Positions 34,723 through 45,909 are shown, numbered from the stretch's first letter. The stretch: DNA of 64,000 bases from Pseudomonas orientalis (GCF_001439815.1 NZ_JYLM01000005.1:372001-436000); one strand, 5' to 3'. Numbers and translations: made by a program. Notes: generated from the letters alone by a model not told the origin.

Positions 34723-35826
34723 TTACACCAGGCTCGTCAACGCCTCACGACTGAACGGCAGAATGTCGGCCTCTCGGCCTTCACGTACCTTCACTGCCCA
34801 GTCCGGATCCACCAGCAGCGCACGGCCCACGGCGACCAGATCGAACTCGTCGTTATTCAGGCGCTCGAGCAGTTTTTCCAGGCTGGCCGGCTGTGCGACT
34901 TTGTCGGTGTTGACCATGAACTGCAGGAACTCGCCGTCCAGGCCGACGCTGCCCACGGTAATCGTCGGCTTGCCCGTAAGCTGGCGGGTCCAGCCGGCCA
35001 GGTTGAGGTCGGAACCTTCGAACTCCGGCTCCCAGAACCGGCGCGTGGAGCAATGGAAAATATCCACGCCGGCGTCGGACAACGGCTTGAGGAATTCGCC
35101 CAACGCCTCGGGGGTTTGCACCAGGCGCGCGGTGTAGTCCTGTTGCTTCCACTGGGAAAAACGCAAGATGATCGGGAAGTCCGGGCCGACCGCAGCGCGG
35201 GTGGCCTGGATCAGTTCGATGGCGAAGCGCGAGCGATTGGCCAGGCTGCCGCCGTATTCGTCGGTGCGCTGGTTGCTGCCTTCCCAGAAGAACTGGTCGA
35301 CCAGGTAGCCGTGGGCGCCGTGGATTTCCACACCGTCCATGCCGATGCTTTGGGCATCCTTGGCCGCCTGGGCGAAGGCATTGATCACGTCCTTGATGTC
35401 CTGGGTGGTCATGCCATGGACGACTACGGCGCCCTCCTTGAGTTTTTCCATCGGGCCATAGGCTGGCACGCTGGCGTCAGGTTCTGTCCCGATACGACGC
35501 ACACTGCCTACATGCCACAACTGCGGAACAATCTTGCCGCCTTCGGCGTGGACCGCTTCGACCACTTTCTTCCAGCCGGCCAACGCCGCTTCGCCGTAGA
35601 AATGCGGCACGTTGGGGTAGCCATTGGAGGCTGGATGGCCGACCACGGTGCCTTCGGTGATGATCAGGCCCACACCGGCGGCGGCGCGCCGGCGGTAGTA
35701 CTCGATCACCTTGGAATTGGGTACGCCGCCGGGTGAAAACGAACGCGTCATCGGTGCCATGACCACGCGGGTCGACAGTTGCAGTGCACCGAGCTGGAAA
35801 GGTTTGAACAAGGCTTGGACAGGCAT
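34723..35826 (-). CDS. old yellow enzyme-family NADH:flavin oxidoreductase
   Basis: 367-aa FMN TIM barrel that reduces activated alkenes. VVMAPMTRSFSPGG opens the flavin site; IVPQLWHVG is strand 3; the substrate-binding pair HGAHGYLVDQFFWEGSNQRT and the EYGGSLANRSRF segment are present; the Tyr proton donor lies in the HGAHGYL motif. Start at 35826 (MPVQALFKPF). Related to xenobiotic reductases; physiological substrate unknown. Confidence 0.92.
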   Translation of the reverse strand: MPVQALFKPFQLGALQLSTRVVMAPMTRSFSPGGVPNSKVIEYYRRRAAAGVGLIITEGTVVGHPASNGYPNVPHFYGEAALAGWKKVVEAVHAEGGKIVPQLWHVGSVRRIGTEPDASVPAYGPMEKLKEGAVVVHGMTTQDIKDVINAFAQAAKDAQSIGMDGVEIHGAHGYLVDQFFWEGSNQRTDEYGGSLANRSRFAIELIQATRAAVGPDFPIILRFSQWKQQDYTARLVQTPEALGEFLKPLSDAGVDIFHCSTRRFWEPEFEGSDLNLAGWTRQLTGKPTITVGSVGLDGEFLQFMVNTDKVAQPASLEKLLERLNNDEFDLVAVGRALLVDPDWAVKVREGREADILPFSREALTSLV

Positions 35827-35938
35827 GGGGGCACTCCACGAAAGACTGAATTTATGATGCAGATAATATGGAGGGCAGGCAGCGCTGGGTAGCACTATTG
35901 ATCTGGGTGATTAAGGCGATAAAAGCAACCGAATACCT

Positions 35939-36034
35939 GTAGGAGCGAGCTTGCTCGCGAAGAGCCGGAGGGCAGCGCGTAAATCCAGAGTACGCGTCAC
36001 CGTTGGCGATTTTCGCGAGCAAGCTCGCTCCTAC
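35939..36034. repeat. REPIN (GTAGGAGCGAGC family)
   Basis: GTAGGAGCGAGCTTGCTCGC at the left and its inverse at the right, ~50 nt apart, between the old-yellow-enzyme and gpx genes. Confidence 0.92.
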
Positions 36035-36045
36035 AGTGAGGGGAT

Positions 36046-36528
36046 TCAGGCCAGGGCTTTTTCGATGGCCTGGATGATCGAAGGATCTTCCGGCGGCGTA
36101 CGCGGCGAGAAGCGCGCAAGTACACGGCCATCCTTGCCGAGCAGGAACTTCTCGAAATTCCAGGTGATATCCCCAGGAAACTCGGCGCCCTCGCCCGCCA
36201 GCAGGCGGTACAGCTGATGACGATCGGGGCCGTTCACCTCAAGCTTGCTGCCAAGCGGGAACGTCACCCCGTAGTTGAGGCTGCAGAACGCCTGAATCTC
36301 TTGCTCGGTACCCGGCTCCTGCCCTGCAAATTGATTGCAGGGAAGGCCCAGCACGGTGAAGCCCTGGTCCTTGTATTGCTGGTAGAGGTTCTCCAGGGCC
36401 GCATATTGCGGGGTCAGACCGCATTTGGAGGCGACGTTGACCACCAGCACGACGTGGCCCTTGAAGGGCGCCAGCGGCAGCTCTTGTCCGTCCAACGCTT
36501 TGAGTTTCAGGTCGTGGAAAGCACTCAT
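36046..36528 (-). CDS. glutathione peroxidase family protein (thiol peroxidase, BtuE-like)
   Basis: 160 aa. Reduces hydroperoxides, probably with thioredoxin or glutathione. Catalytic Cys in VASKCGLTPQ (Cys, not selenocysteine); Gln in GLPCNQFAGQEPG; Trp-Asn in ITWNFEKFL. Start 36528 (MSAFHDLKLKAL) fits the family. A second Cys (LPCNQ, and AFCSLNYG) may resolve the sulfenate as in thioredoxin-type members. Confidence 0.93.
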   Translation of the reverse strand: MSAFHDLKLKALDGQELPLAPFKGHVVLVVNVASKCGLTPQYAALENLYQQYKDQGFTVLGLPCNQFAGQEPGTEQEIQAFCSLNYGVTFPLGSKLEVNGPDRHQLYRLLAGEGAEFPGDITWNFEKFLLGKDGRVLARFSPRTPPEDPSIIQAIEKALA

Positions 36529-36628
36529 GTCGAACTCCAGATATCCATGTTCTTCGCATTGCAGCCATTCGAGATTACAGACCACAAGCCTGCAAGCATA
36601 GATGCCGATTAAAAAACTCGCCCGCCGG

Positions 36629-37093
36629 TTACTGAGCGGTTGGCCACGGCAGTATTGGAATCGCCGTCACCGCGTTCTGCGGGCTGCCTTCGATCAGGCG
36701 GTCGCTGTAGACCAGGTAAACCAGGGTATTGCGCTTCTTGTCGAGAAAACGCACCACCTGCATGGTCTTGAACACCAGCGAGGTGCGCTCCTTGAACACT
36801 TCGTCGCCGTCCTTGAGTTCGCCCTTGAAGTGGATCGGGCCGACCTGGCGGCAGGCGATCGAGGCTTCGGCGCGGTCTTCGGCCAGGCCCAGGCCGCCTT
36901 TCACGCCGCCAGTCTTGGCGCGCGACAGGTAACACGTCACGCCGTCGACCTTGGGGTCATCGAAGGCTTCGACGACGATCCGGTCATTGGGGCCGACAAA
37001 CTTGAACACGGTCGACACCTGGCCGACTTCTTCGGCCGAGGCCAGCAGTGGCATGGCCAGCAGCAGGCCGAGCAATCCCTTCACTAAACGCAT
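36629..37093 (-). CDS. creA: CreA family periplasmic protein
   Basis: 154 aa with a signal peptide ([20 protein letters not shown]). CreA core: [31 protein letters not shown] and [16 protein letters not shown]. Function is unknown in detail; found downstream of proB in pseudomonads, as here (15-nt gap), so it is probably transcribed with it. Confidence 0.92.
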   Translation of the reverse strand: MRLVKGLLGLLLAMPLLASAEEVGQVSTVFKFVGPNDRIVVEAFDDPKVDGVTCYLSRAKTGGVKGGLGLAEDRAEASIACRQVGPIHFKGELKDGDEVFKERTSLVFKTMQVVRFLDKKRNTLVYLVYSDRLIEGSPQNAVTAIPILPWPTAQ

Positions 37094-37108
37094 CGTGTAT
37101 TCCTTTGC

Positions 37109-38227
37109 TTAAACCAGGATCAGGTTGTCGCGGTGAACCAGTTCCGGCTCGGCCATGTAACCCAAGAGTCCGACAATCGCGTCGGACGATTGTCCAATAA
37201 TCTTTTGCGCTTCCAGGGCACTGTAGTTCGCCAGTCCGCGAGCGATCTCACGCCCATCCGGCGCCACGCACACCACCATCTCACCTCGGCGGAAGCTGCC
37301 CTGCACCAACTTGACGCCTACCGGCAGCAAGCTCTTGTTGCCCTGGGACAGCGCCGACACCGCGCCGGCGTCCAGTACCAGGGTGCCACGGGTTTGCAGG
37401 TGCCCGGCCAGCCACTGCTTGCGCGCCGCCAGCATGCCGCGCTCCGGCGACAGCAGCGTCCCAATGCGCTCCCCGGCCTTGAGACGGTCCAGCACGCGCG
37501 CAAGGCGCCCGCCGACGATGATGGTATGGGCCCCGGAACGCGCGGCCAGGCGGGCGGCACGCAACTTGGTCTGCATGCCGCCACGGCCCAATGCGCCGCC
37601 GACACTGCCGGCCACGGCGTCCAACGCCGGGTCATCGGCGCGGGCTTCGTAAATAAGCTGGGCGTCGGGGTTGTTGCGCGGGTCGGCGTCGAACATGCCG
37701 TCGCGGTCGGTGAGGATCACCAGCAGGTCGGCTTCCACCAGGTTGGCCACCAGGGCGGCCAGGGTGTCGTTGTCGCCGAAGCGGATCTCATCGGTGACCA
37801 CGGTGTCGTTTTCGTTGATCACCGGGATGACCTTGAGCTCCACCAATGCGCGCAAGGTGCTGCGGGCATTGAGGTAGCGCTTGCGGTCGGACAGGTCGTC
37901 GTGGGTCAGCAGGATCTGTGCCGTGTGGCGGCCGTGCTCGGCGAAACTGGATTCCCAGGCCTGCACCAGGCCCATCTGGCCGATGGCGGCGGCGGCTTGC
38001 AGCTCGTGCATCGCGCTGGGTCGCGCGGTCCAGCCGAGGCGGCTCATCCCGGCGGCAACCGCACCGGACGACACCAGCACCAACTCGACACCGGCCTCAT
38101 GCAAGGCCACCATCTGCTCGACCCAGACACTCATGGCCGCGCGATCCAGCCCTTTGCCATCGGCCGTCAACAACGCGCTGCCGATCTTTACGACCCAGCG
38201 CTGCGCACCTGTCACTTTGCTCCGCAT
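37109..38227 (-). CDS. proB: glutamate 5-kinase
   Basis: First committed step of proline synthesis: phosphorylates glutamate with ATP. 372 aa. Amino-acid kinase domain 1-~255 with [33 protein letters not shown] and [12 protein letters not shown]-terminal PUA domain ~275-360 ([16 protein letters not shown]). In-frame Met codons at 38227, 38230 and 38236 are close together; 38227 gives the standard N-terminus. Sits downstream of obgE, separated by a hairpin terminator. Confidence 0.96.
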   Translation of the reverse strand: MRSKVTGAQRWVVKIGSALLTADGKGLDRAAMSVWVEQMVALHEAGVELVLVSSGAVAAGMSRLGWTARPSAMHELQAAAAIGQMGLVQAWESSFAEHGRHTAQILLTHDDLSDRKRYLNARSTLRALVELKVIPVINENDTVVTDEIRFGDNDTLAALVANLVEADLLVILTDRDGMFDADPRNNPDAQLIYEARADDPALDAVAGSVGGALGRGGMQTKLRAARLAARSGAHTIIVGGRLARVLDRLKAGERIGTLLSPERGMLAARKQWLAGHLQTRGTLVLDAGAVSALSQGNKSLLPVGVKLVQGSFRRGEMVVCVAPDGREIARGLANYSALEAQKIIGQSSDAIVGLLGYMAEPELVHRDNLILV

Positions 38228-38294
38228 CATCTTCAACCTTAGAGTGAGGGCCGCGCGACCCAGCGCCGCCCATAACGTTATACCCGGATACCAA

Positions 38295-38319
38295 AACGCC
38301 GCTCCAAAGGAGCGGCGTT
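38295..38319 (-). terminator. terminator between obgE and proB
   Basis: AACGCCGCTCC / GGAGCGGCGTT, 3-nt loop, with four T's after the minus-strand stem, ~20 nt after the obgE stop. Confidence 0.8.
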
Positions 38320-38337
38320 CAAGTTTATCGCAACGAA

Positions 38338-39591
<1,254 letters not shown>

Positions 39592-39612
39592 TTAAAAAAC
39601 CAAGACATAAGA

Positions 39613-39694
39613 CTCTTGCAAAAATGAGCGTAGCGACCTCAATCAGCGACCGCAAATCCAGCCCCGGAGCCCATCACAAACAGCTTTGCAAGAG
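39613..39694. repeat. inverted repeat between rpmA and obgE
   Basis: CTCTTGCAAA at 39613-39622 and TTTGCAAGAG at 39685-39694 can pair across ~62 nt, in the 5' leader of obgE downstream of the rpmA terminator. Confidence 0.5.
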
Positions 39695-39710
39695 ACTCAC
39701 CCCACAAACG

Positions 39711-39739
39711 AAAAAGCCCCGTCGCGAGACAGGGCTTTT
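39711..39739 (-). terminator. terminator after rpmA
   Basis: AAAAGCCC ... GGGCTTTT stem 15 nt past the rpmA stop, T-rich on both sides; would end or attenuate the rplU-rpmA transcript before obgE. Confidence 0.75.
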
Positions 39740-39754
39740 CCAGCGATCTCGCAA

Positions 39755-40012
39755 TTAAGCTGCGACAACGCTCACGTAACGGCGGTTGAACGCGCCCTTT
39801 ACTTCGAACTTGATCACGCCTTCGATTTTAGCGAAGAGGGTGTGATCCTTACCCATGCCTACACCGTAACCGGCGTGGAATTGGGTGCCGCGCTGACGCA
39901 CGATGATGTTGCCCGGAATGATTTTCTGGCCGCCATACATCTTAACGCCAAGGCGTTTGGCTTCTGAGTCGCGACCGTTACGGGTACTACCACCAGCTTT
40001 TTTGTGTGCCAT
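39755..40012 (-). CDS. rpmA: 50S ribosomal protein L27
   Basis: 85 aa. Starts [21 protein letters not shown], the L27 N-terminus that reaches the peptidyl transferase centre, and continues [13 protein letters not shown]. No Staphylococcus-type cleaved extension. 34 nt after rplU. Confidence 0.98.
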   Translation of the reverse strand: MAHKKAGGSTRNGRDSEAKRLGVKMYGGQKIIPGNIIVRQRGTQFHAGYGVGMGKDHTLFAKIEGVIKFEVKGAFNRRYVSVVAA

Positions 40013-40046
40013 GAGTCAATTCTCCTAGTGAGGAATTAGGCTGAAA

Positions 40047-40361
40047 TTAAGCCTGAATACCGGTGATTTTGATCTCGGTGTACCACTGGCGGTGGCCCAT
40101 ACGCTTCATGTGGTGCTTACGACGACGGAACTTGATGATGCGGATTTTATCGTGACGACCTTGGGAAATCACTTCAGCCACAACGGTAGCGCCAGCAACC
40201 ACTGGAGCGCCGATGTTCACGTCATCGCCATTGGCGACCAACAGAACGCGATCAAAAGTCACGGATTCGCCAGTAGCGATTTCCAGTTTTTCGATCTTCA
40301 GGTATTCACCTGGGGCGACTTTGTATTGCTTGCCACCAGTAACAATTACTGCGTACGACAT
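40047..40361 (-). CDS. rplU: 50S ribosomal protein L21
   Basis: 104 aa from 40361 ([20 protein letters not shown]). C-terminal [20 protein letters not shown] is the L21 rRNA-binding signature. An upstream in-frame ATG would add 30 unrelated residues. First gene of the rplU-rpmA unit, divergent from ispB. Confidence 0.98.
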   Translation of the reverse strand: MSYAVIVTGGKQYKVAPGEYLKIEKLEIATGESVTFDRVLLVANGDDVNIGAPVVAGATVVAEVISQGRHDKIRIIKFRRRKHHMKRMGHRQWYTEIKITGIQA

Positions 40362-40600
40362 GGTATTTCTCCGATAATCCTGCTCACCCAGCGCTTTATA
40401 AGAAGAGGTATTGGCTGGCATGGCTGCATGGGATGGACGTCCCGAATGCAATTGCGTAAGGCAGGTGCTGCCCAGGAAGTTCAGGGTGCGCGATTGTACG
40501 CAAGCTATTGAGGCCTTGCAAGTGGCCGTCCATCGCGCCTTGACACCCGGGGGTCAGGGTCCTAGCATGCCGCGCAACCCTTCTGGAGCGACTGTCGCTG

Positions 40601-41569
40601 ATGCAACCCCAAGCTTTCTACCGCGCGGTCGCGGACGATTTTAGCGCCGTCGACGGCATCATCAAGCAGCAGCTGACGTCTAAAGTGCCGCTGGTCTCCA
40701 AAATTGGCGACTATATTACGTCGGCCGGCGGTAAGCGCCTGCGTCCTTTATTAGTGTTGCTGTGCGGCAAGGCCCTGGGCCGCGAAGGCGATGACCTGCG
40801 CCTGCTGGCCGCCACCATTGAGTTCCTGCACACCGCCACCCTGCTGCATGACGACGTGGTCGACATGTCCGGCATGCGCCGTGGCCGCGAGACCGCCAAT
40901 GCCATGTGGGGCAATGCGCCGAGCGTGCTGGTGGGCGATTTCCTGTACTCGCGCTCGTTCGAAATGATGGTCGAACTGGGCTCAATGCCGGTGATGAAAA
41001 TTCTTTCACAGGCCACGCGCATCATCGCCGAAGGCGAAGTGTTGCAACTGTCGAAGGTACGCGACGCCAGCACCACCGAAGAAACCTATATGGAAGTGAT
41101 TCGCGGCAAAACCGCGATGCTCTTCGAAGCCTCCACCCACAGCGCCGCCGCGCTGTGTGGCGCCACCGCCGAACAGGCCGAAGCCCTGCGCACCTTTGGC
41201 GACCACCTGGGCGTGGCGTTCCAACTGGTGGACGACCTGCTCGACTACAAGGGCGACGCCGAGACCCTGGGCAAGAACGTCGGTGACGACCTGGCCGAGG
41301 GCAAGCCGACCTTGCCGCTGATCTACACCATGCGCGAGGGCACGCCGGAACAGGCCGCCCTGGTGCGCAAGGCGATCCAGAAAGGCGGGATCGAAGACCT
41401 GGAGGCCATCCGTGCCGCCGTGGAAGCGTCCGGCTCCCTGGAGTACACCGCGCAACTGGCGCGTGACTACGTGGCCCGTGCGATCAAGTGCCTGGAAGCC
41501 CTGCCCGCCAGCGAGTATCGGGATGCCCTGGTTGAGCTGAGTGAGTTTGCGGTCGCCCGTACTCACTAA
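40601..41569 (+). CDS. ispB: octaprenyl/polyprenyl diphosphate synthase
   Basis: Builds the ubiquinone side chain from FPP and IPP. 322 aa. First Asp-rich motif HDDVVDMSGMRRG, second FQLVDDLLDYKG; GKRLRPLL at the N-terminus binds IPP. Head-to-head with rplU, as in many gammaproteobacteria. Pseudomonas ubiquinone is Q-9, so the product may be nonaprenyl rather than octaprenyl diphosphate. Confidence 0.95.
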   Translation: MQPQAFYRAVADDFSAVDGIIKQQLTSKVPLVSKIGDYITSAGGKRLRPLLVLLCGKALGREGDDLRLLAATIEFLHTATLLHDDVVDMSGMRRGRETANAMWGNAPSVLVGDFLYSRSFEMMVELGSMPVMKILSQATRIIAEGEVLQLSKVRDASTTEETYMEVIRGKTAMLFEASTHSAAALCGATAEQAEALRTFGDHLGVAFQLVDDLLDYKGDAETLGKNVGDDLAEGKPTLPLIYTMREGTPEQAALVRKAIQKGGIEDLEAIRAAVEASGSLEYTAQLARDYVARAIKCLEALPASEYRDALVELSEFAVARTH

Positions 41570-41592
41570 AATCAGACCTGCAAACACAGACC

Positions 41593-41686
41593 AATGTGGG
41601 AGGGGGCAAGCCCCCGATAGCAGTAGGTCAGCCAATGTATAAGGTGGCTGACATACCGCAATCGGGGGCAAGCCCCCTCCCACATT
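41593..41686. repeat. REPIN (GTGGGAGGGGGC family)
   Basis: Left arm GTGGGAGGGGGCAAGCCCCC has AAG at its centre where most copies here have TTG. The right arm is canonical. Lies between ispB and yjdM. Confidence 0.92.
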
Positions 41687-41722
41687 TGGATTTCATACAG
41701 CCTGCAAGACCACAAAACCCTA

Positions 41723-41728
41723 TATAAT
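41723..41728 (+). promoter_or_regulatory. candidate -10 element for yjdM
   Basis: Perfect TATAAT 38 nt before the GTG start, just downstream of the REPIN. No convincing -35. Confidence 0.45.
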
Positions 41729-41766
41729 GTGCGACTTTTAGCCATCCTGCCCTTTAAGGAGCTTTA

Positions 41767-42108
41767 GTGAGCACGTTGCCACCCTGCCCGAAATGCAATT
41801 CCGAATACACCTACGAAGACGGCACCCAACTGGTCTGCCCGGAATGCGCCCATGAATGGTCCGCCAATGGCGAGGCCGAAGTGGCGGGCGACGAAACCGT
41901 CAAGAAAGACTCTGTAGGCAACGTCCTGCAGGACGGCGACACCATCACGGTGATCAAGGACCTCAAGGTCAAGGGCACCTCCCTGGTGGTCAAGGTCGGC
42001 ACCAAGGTCAAGAATATCCGCCTGTGCGACGGCGACCATGATATCGACTGCAAGATCGACGGCATCGGCCCGATGAAGCTCAAGTCCGAGTTCGTGCGCA
42101 AGGTCTGA
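41767..42108 (+). CDS. yjdM: zinc-ribbon protein YjdM (PhnA family)
   Basis: 113 aa. N-terminal zinc ribbon C-x2-C ... C-x2-C ([15 protein letters not shown] and VCPECAHEW), then the KOW-like PhnA domain with VQDGD-like [21 protein letters not shown] start with AAGGAG. Once linked to alkylphosphonate use; that role is not supported and no phn genes are near. Confidence 0.94.
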   Translation: MSTLPPCPKCNSEYTYEDGTQLVCPECAHEWSANGEAEVAGDETVKKDSVGNVLQDGDTITVIKDLKVKGTSLVVKVGTKVKNIRLCDGDHDIDCKIDGIGPMKLKSEFVRKV

Positions 42109-42222
42109 ACCGGCTGCATCCATCCCGCGTCCGTTGCGGGATGGCGCTTCGCCCTCCCGTTGATCTGCCTCAAATACCCACACAAAAAATCGCAAACCGC
42201 CAATAGACACTTGCTATTCTAC

Positions 42223-42237
42223 GAATAAGAATTATTC
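42223..42237 (+). promoter_or_regulatory. candidate Fur box
   Basis: GAATAAGAATTATTC is a dyad (GAATAA / TTATTC around GAA) resembling a Fur site, overlapping a possible -10 (TATTCT) with TTGCTA upstream, ~30 nt before the next gene. Confidence 0.5.
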
Positions 42238-42265
42238 TCATTGAAACCCATCAAGGAGAACGACC

Positions 42266-42523
42266 ATGACTTATTTGATAGATGCCTGGCTGGACCGCCC
42301 ACACCCGTACCTGCGGATCCTGCATCGGGAAACCGGCGAAGTCTGTGCGGTGCTAGAAGAAGAAGCGCTGAATGAATTGCAGGACCAGGGCGATCTGGAC
42401 GTGAACGGCCTGAGTTCCAGTGAGCCTGGCGTGCTGAAGGAAGTGGTGAGAAATCTGTTTCTGTTCTGCTATGCCCGGGCGTTGCGCCCGGCGACGGAGC
42501 TTAGTGGCAAGTTCCATCCATGA
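42266..42523 (+). CDS. small conserved Pseudomonas protein, 85 aa (PA4570-like)
   Basis: Soluble, with an acidic middle. Begins MTYLIDAWLDRPHPYLRIL; contains EVCAVLEEEALNELQDQG. Good AAGGAG ribosome-binding site. I recall P. aeruginosa PA4570 as a similar small iron-starvation-induced gene; the Fur-like dyad upstream agrees with that. Function unknown. Confidence 0.7.
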   Translation: MTYLIDAWLDRPHPYLRILHRETGEVCAVLEEEALNELQDQGDLDVNGLSSSEPGVLKEVVRNLFLFCYARALRPATELSGKFHP

Positions 42524-42538
42524 GAAACAACAGCCAAT

Positions 42539-42636
42539 GTAGGAGCGAGCTTGCCCGCGAAGATAACAAAGGCACCGCGTTAAACCAGGCTTTACGCGTT
42601 ATCGTTGACGTTCTTCGCGAGCACGCTCGCTCCTAC
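42539..42636. repeat. REPIN (GTAGGAGCGAGC family)
   Basis: GTAGGAGCGAGCTTGCCCGC left arm, GCGAGCACGCTCGCTCCTAC right arm, each with one change from the consensus; between the small gene and the FKBP gene. Confidence 0.9.
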
Positions 42637-42647
42637 AGGTACAGGTC

Positions 42648-43265
42648 TTACAAAACGTCGAGCAGCTCGACGTCGAATACCAGAACACTGTGCGGCGGAA
42701 TGCTACCAACGCCTTGTGCGCCGTAAGCCAGTTCGCTCGGCACGTACAGGCGCCATTTGCTGCCGGCGTTCATCAGTTGCAGGGCTTCGGTCCAGCCGGC
42801 GATCACGCCGCCAACCGGGAATTCCGCAGGCTGGCCGCGCTCGTAGGAGCTGTCGAACACAGTGCCGTCGATCAGCGTGCCGTGGTAGTGAGTGCGCACT
42901 TGATCTTCACGGGTTGGCTTGGCGCCATCACCGGCCGTCAGCACTTCAAATTGCAGGCCCGAAGCCAGTGTGGTGATGCCGTCACGCTTGGCGTTTTCAG
43001 CCAGGAATGCCAGGCCCGCGCCAGCGGCGGCCTCAGCCTTGGCAGCGGCTTCGGCTTGCATGATTTCGCGGATCACTTTGAAGCTGGCCGCCATTTGCTC
43101 CTGGTCAACACGGCTTGGCTTGCCCGCGAACGCGTCGGTCAGGCCGGCCAGGATCGCGTCCAGGCTTACGCCCGGTGGCGGGTTGTCGCGCAGTTGGTCG
43201 CCCAACTGACGGCCAATACCGTAGCTGACGCGGGTTTCGTCGGTGGACAGATTAACTTCGGACAT
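42648..43265 (-). CDS. fklB: FKBP-type peptidyl-prolyl cis-trans isomerase
   Basis: 205 aa. The N-terminal ~95 residues are the dimerising helical FKBP_N domain (VSYGIGRQLGDQL). The C-terminal FKBP domain has VRTHYHGTLIDGTVFDSSYE, VIAGWTEALQLM and VPSELAYGAQGVGSIPPHS. No signal peptide, so cytoplasmic FklB-like rather than FkpA or Mip. Start 43265; upstream in-frame codons lack a ribosome-binding site. Confidence 0.93.
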   Translation of the reverse strand: MSEVNLSTDETRVSYGIGRQLGDQLRDNPPPGVSLDAILAGLTDAFAGKPSRVDQEQMAASFKVIREIMQAEAAAKAEAAAGAGLAFLAENAKRDGITTLASGLQFEVLTAGDGAKPTREDQVRTHYHGTLIDGTVFDSSYERGQPAEFPVGGVIAGWTEALQLMNAGSKWRLYVPSELAYGAQGVGSIPPHSVLVFDVELLDVL

Positions 43266-43520
43266 GAAAAGGCTCCGCTGTAGGACAACGCTGTTTACTG
43301 CGCCATCCAAAACTAAAAGGGCCCGCAGACTAGCACACAAGTCCGACCCGTGATGAGCCCCGCACGCCGGCTTCCATTACCCCACCAGCCCCCTCTTCGT
43401 CACAGCGCCGAGAAAAGCATTTCAGATTCACGCCCTGCCGCCGATACAGCGCTACACACTTTGGCTGGCTCCAACAACAACACCGTCCAGCGAACAGACA
43501 TTACTCTTGCGGAGCATTCG

Positions 43521-45440
43521 ATGAACAGCTGGTTCGGTAACATCAGCGTCAACCTCAAACTGGGCCTGGGCTTCGGCCTGGTGCTTGTCCTCACCTCGAT
43601 CCTGGCCCTCACCGGCTGGACCAGCCTGGGCGGCCTGATCGACCGCAGCAACTGGATGAGCGACATCACTCAGCTCAACGCCTCGCTGACCAAACTGCGC
43701 ATCGTGCGCCTGCAATATATGCTGGCCAACGGCGATGAAGCCGTGGCGCAGAACGTGCAAACCAGCCTTGACGCCTTTGCCGCCCAGCAACAAAAGCTGC
43801 TGGACAGCTTCAAGAGCCCTGAAAACCTCAAGCTGCTCAATCAACAGAAAGCCGTCATTACGGCCTATCAGCAGTCCTTGAACAAAATGCGCGAGGCCTA
43901 CCGCAACGGCAACGCCGCACGCCAGGTCATGGGCGACAAAGCCGACATCGCCAACGCACAAATCGATGCACTGGACACCAACGTGCAGCAGATGCCCGAC
44001 AGCCCGGAACGTTTCGCACAGTTCCAGGCCGTGACGGATGCCAAGGAAGAGTTCCTGCTGGCGCGCTACGAAGTGCGTGGTTACACCAACAACGTCAATG
44101 CAGAAAACGAAGCCCGTGCCGCCGCACAAATCGAGAAAGCCATCGCCGGCTTGAAGAAACTCAACGCCGTCTTCGGCAGCAGCCAACAGAACGCGCTGGG
44201 CTCGCTGGAAACCGCATTGGGGGCCTATCGCAGCGCCGTACAAAGCTATAAGGCCGCCAACGCCAACATCGTGACCGCCCGTGCCGAAATGACCACCCAA
44301 GGCGCCGATATCGTCACCCTCAGCGACAAGCTCTACGACATCCAGCTGGAACGCCGCGACGCCGAAAGTGCCCAGGCCCGCAGCCTTCAATTGATCAGCA
44401 CGTTGCTGGCGCTGCTGGTGGGCATCATCGCGGCCTGGGTCATCACCCGCCAGATCACCCGTCCGCTGCAAGACACCCTGGCTGTGGTCGAGCGCATTGC
44501 CTCCGGCGACCTGAGCCACACCATCCAAGTCACCCGTCGCGATGAACTGGGCGTGTTGCAACAAGGCATCCAGCGCATGGGCACCACCTTGCGTGAACTG
44601 ATCAGCGGGATTCGTGACGGCGTGACCCAGATCGCCAGCGCCGCCGAGGAACTGTCAGCCGTTACCGAGCAGACCAGCGCCGGCGTCAACAGCCAGAAGA
44701 TCGAGACCGACCAGGTCGCCACGGCGATGCATGAAATGACCGCTACCGTACAGGAAGTGGCGCGCAACGCCGAACAGGCTTCTCTGGCCGCCGCCGAAGC
44801 CGATGGTCAGGCCCGCGCGGGCGATAAAGTGGTTGCCGAAGCCATCGCCCAGATCGAGCGCCTGGCCGCTGAAGTGGCACGCTCCACCGACGCCATGGCC
44901 CACCTGCAACAAGAGAGCAACAAGATCGGCAGCGTGATGGACGTGATCAAGGCCGTGGCCGAACAGACCAACCTGCTGGCCCTCAACGCGGCAATTGAGG
45001 CAGCCCGTGCCGGTGAAGCCGGTCGTGGGTTCGCCGTGGTGGCCGACGAGGTGCGTGGCCTGGCCCAGCGTACGCAGAAATCCACCGAGGAAATCGAAGG
45101 CCTGGTCGCCGGTTTGCAGAACGGCACCCAGCAAGTGGCCAACGTGATGAACAACAGCCGCAGCCTCACCGACAGCAGCGTGGACCTCACACGCAAGGCC
45201 GGTGTGTCGCTGGAAAACATCACCCGCACCGTGTCGAACATCCAGTCGATGAACCAGCAGATTGCAGCGGCCGCCGAACAGCAGAGCGCCGTGGCCGAAG
45301 AGATCAGCCGCAGCATTGTGAATGTGCGCGACGTGTCCGAACAGACCGCTACGGCCAGTGACGAGACCGCCAAGTCGAGCGTGGAACTGGCGCGGCTGGG
45401 TAGCCAGCTGCAGCAGATGGTCAGCCATTTCCGAGTGTGA
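43521..45440 (+). CDS. methyl-accepting chemotaxis protein with HBM-type sensor
   Basis: 639 aa. Membrane helix ~12-34, periplasmic all-helical domain of ~250 residues, second helix ~290-312 ([18 protein letters not shown]), HAMP, then the cytoplasmic signalling domain with the hairpin tip [16 protein letters not shown]. The long helical sensor matches the helical bimodular (HBM) type of McpS/McpQ, which bind TCA-cycle acids; the ligand here is not provable. Start 43521 has GCGGAG upstream. No C-terminal CheR-binding pentapeptide is seen (ends VSHFRV). Confidence 0.93.
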   Translation: MNSWFGNISVNLKLGLGFGLVLVLTSILALTGWTSLGGLIDRSNWMSDITQLNASLTKLRIVRLQYMLANGDEAVAQNVQTSLDAFAAQQQKLLDSFKSPENLKLLNQQKAVITAYQQSLNKMREAYRNGNAARQVMGDKADIANAQIDALDTNVQQMPDSPERFAQFQAVTDAKEEFLLARYEVRGYTNNVNAENEARAAAQIEKAIAGLKKLNAVFGSSQQNALGSLETALGAYRSAVQSYKAANANIVTARAEMTTQGADIVTLSDKLYDIQLERRDAESAQARSLQLISTLLALLVGIIAAWVITRQITRPLQDTLAVVERIASGDLSHTIQVTRRDELGVLQQGIQRMGTTLRELISGIRDGVTQIASAAEELSAVTEQTSAGVNSQKIETDQVATAMHEMTATVQEVARNAEQASLAAAEADGQARAGDKVVAEAIAQIERLAAEVARSTDAMAHLQQESNKIGSVMDVIKAVAEQTNLLALNAAIEAARAGEAGRGFAVVADEVRGLAQRTQKSTEEIEGLVAGLQNGTQQVANVMNNSRSLTDSSVDLTRKAGVSLENITRTVSNIQSMNQQIAAAAEQQSAVAEEISRSIVNVRDVSEQTATASDETAKSSVELARLGSQLQQMVSHFRV

Positions 45441-45462
45441 AAAAAAGCCACTAACTGGATTG

Positions 45463-45495
45463 CAAAAAAAACCGCCCTACCAAGGCGGTTTTTTA
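45463..45495. terminator. terminator between the chemoreceptor and VOC genes
   Basis: AAAAACCGCC / GGCGGTTTTT stem with a 7-nt loop; T-run on both strands, serving the convergent genes. Confidence 0.88.
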
Positions 45496-45511
45496 TTGCC
45501 TGCGATTTACC

Positions 45512-45880
45512 TCAGCCCTCGCCCTCCTCGACAAACACCACACGATTCCCAAACGGGTCCTTGATACTCATCTCCCGCGAGCCCCAAGGCATTTGCTCAA
45601 CCTCAGGCTTGGCATAACGATAGTCCTTGGCCTGCAGTTGCTGCCGGTACGCATCCACCCCCTGCGCCTGGATCCGCACCGCCGCGCCCGGCGACGCATC
45701 GCCATGGTGCTCGGACAAATGCAGCACGCACTCTCCCAGCGACACCTGCAGGTACAACGGAAAATGGGGCTCGAAGCGATGCTGCCAGTCGACGTTGAAC
45801 CCGAGGAAGTCGACATAGAACTCCAGCGCCTTGGCCTCGTCGAAAATCCGCAGGATGGGGGTGACTTTTCCTAGGTGCAT
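45512..45880 (-). CDS. VOC-family (glyoxalase/bleomycin-resistance fold) protein
   Basis: 122 aa, two beta-alpha-beta-beta-beta modules. Opens ILRIFDEAKALEFYVDFLGF and ends IKDPFGNRVVFVEEG, the classic VOC pattern. Possible metal ligands H/E are present (VLHLSEHHGD, FVEE). Start 45880 has GGAG. Reaction unknown. Same strand as the D-aminoacylase, 29 nt after its stop, perhaps in the same operon. Confidence 0.85.
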   Translation of the reverse strand: MHLGKVTPILRIFDEAKALEFYVDFLGFNVDWQHRFEPHFPLYLQVSLGECVLHLSEHHGDASPGAAVRIQAQGVDAYRQQLQAKDYRYAKPEVEQMPWGSREMSIKDPFGNRVVFVEEGEG

Positions 45881-45909
45881 CGTGATCGCTCCATGTTTGA
45901 TAGCAGCCA

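Noticed and set aside
42121..42143. CATCCCGC/GCGGGATG hairpin after yjdM as a terminator
   Set aside because: Stem is clear but only 8 bp and no T-run follows; function not supported.
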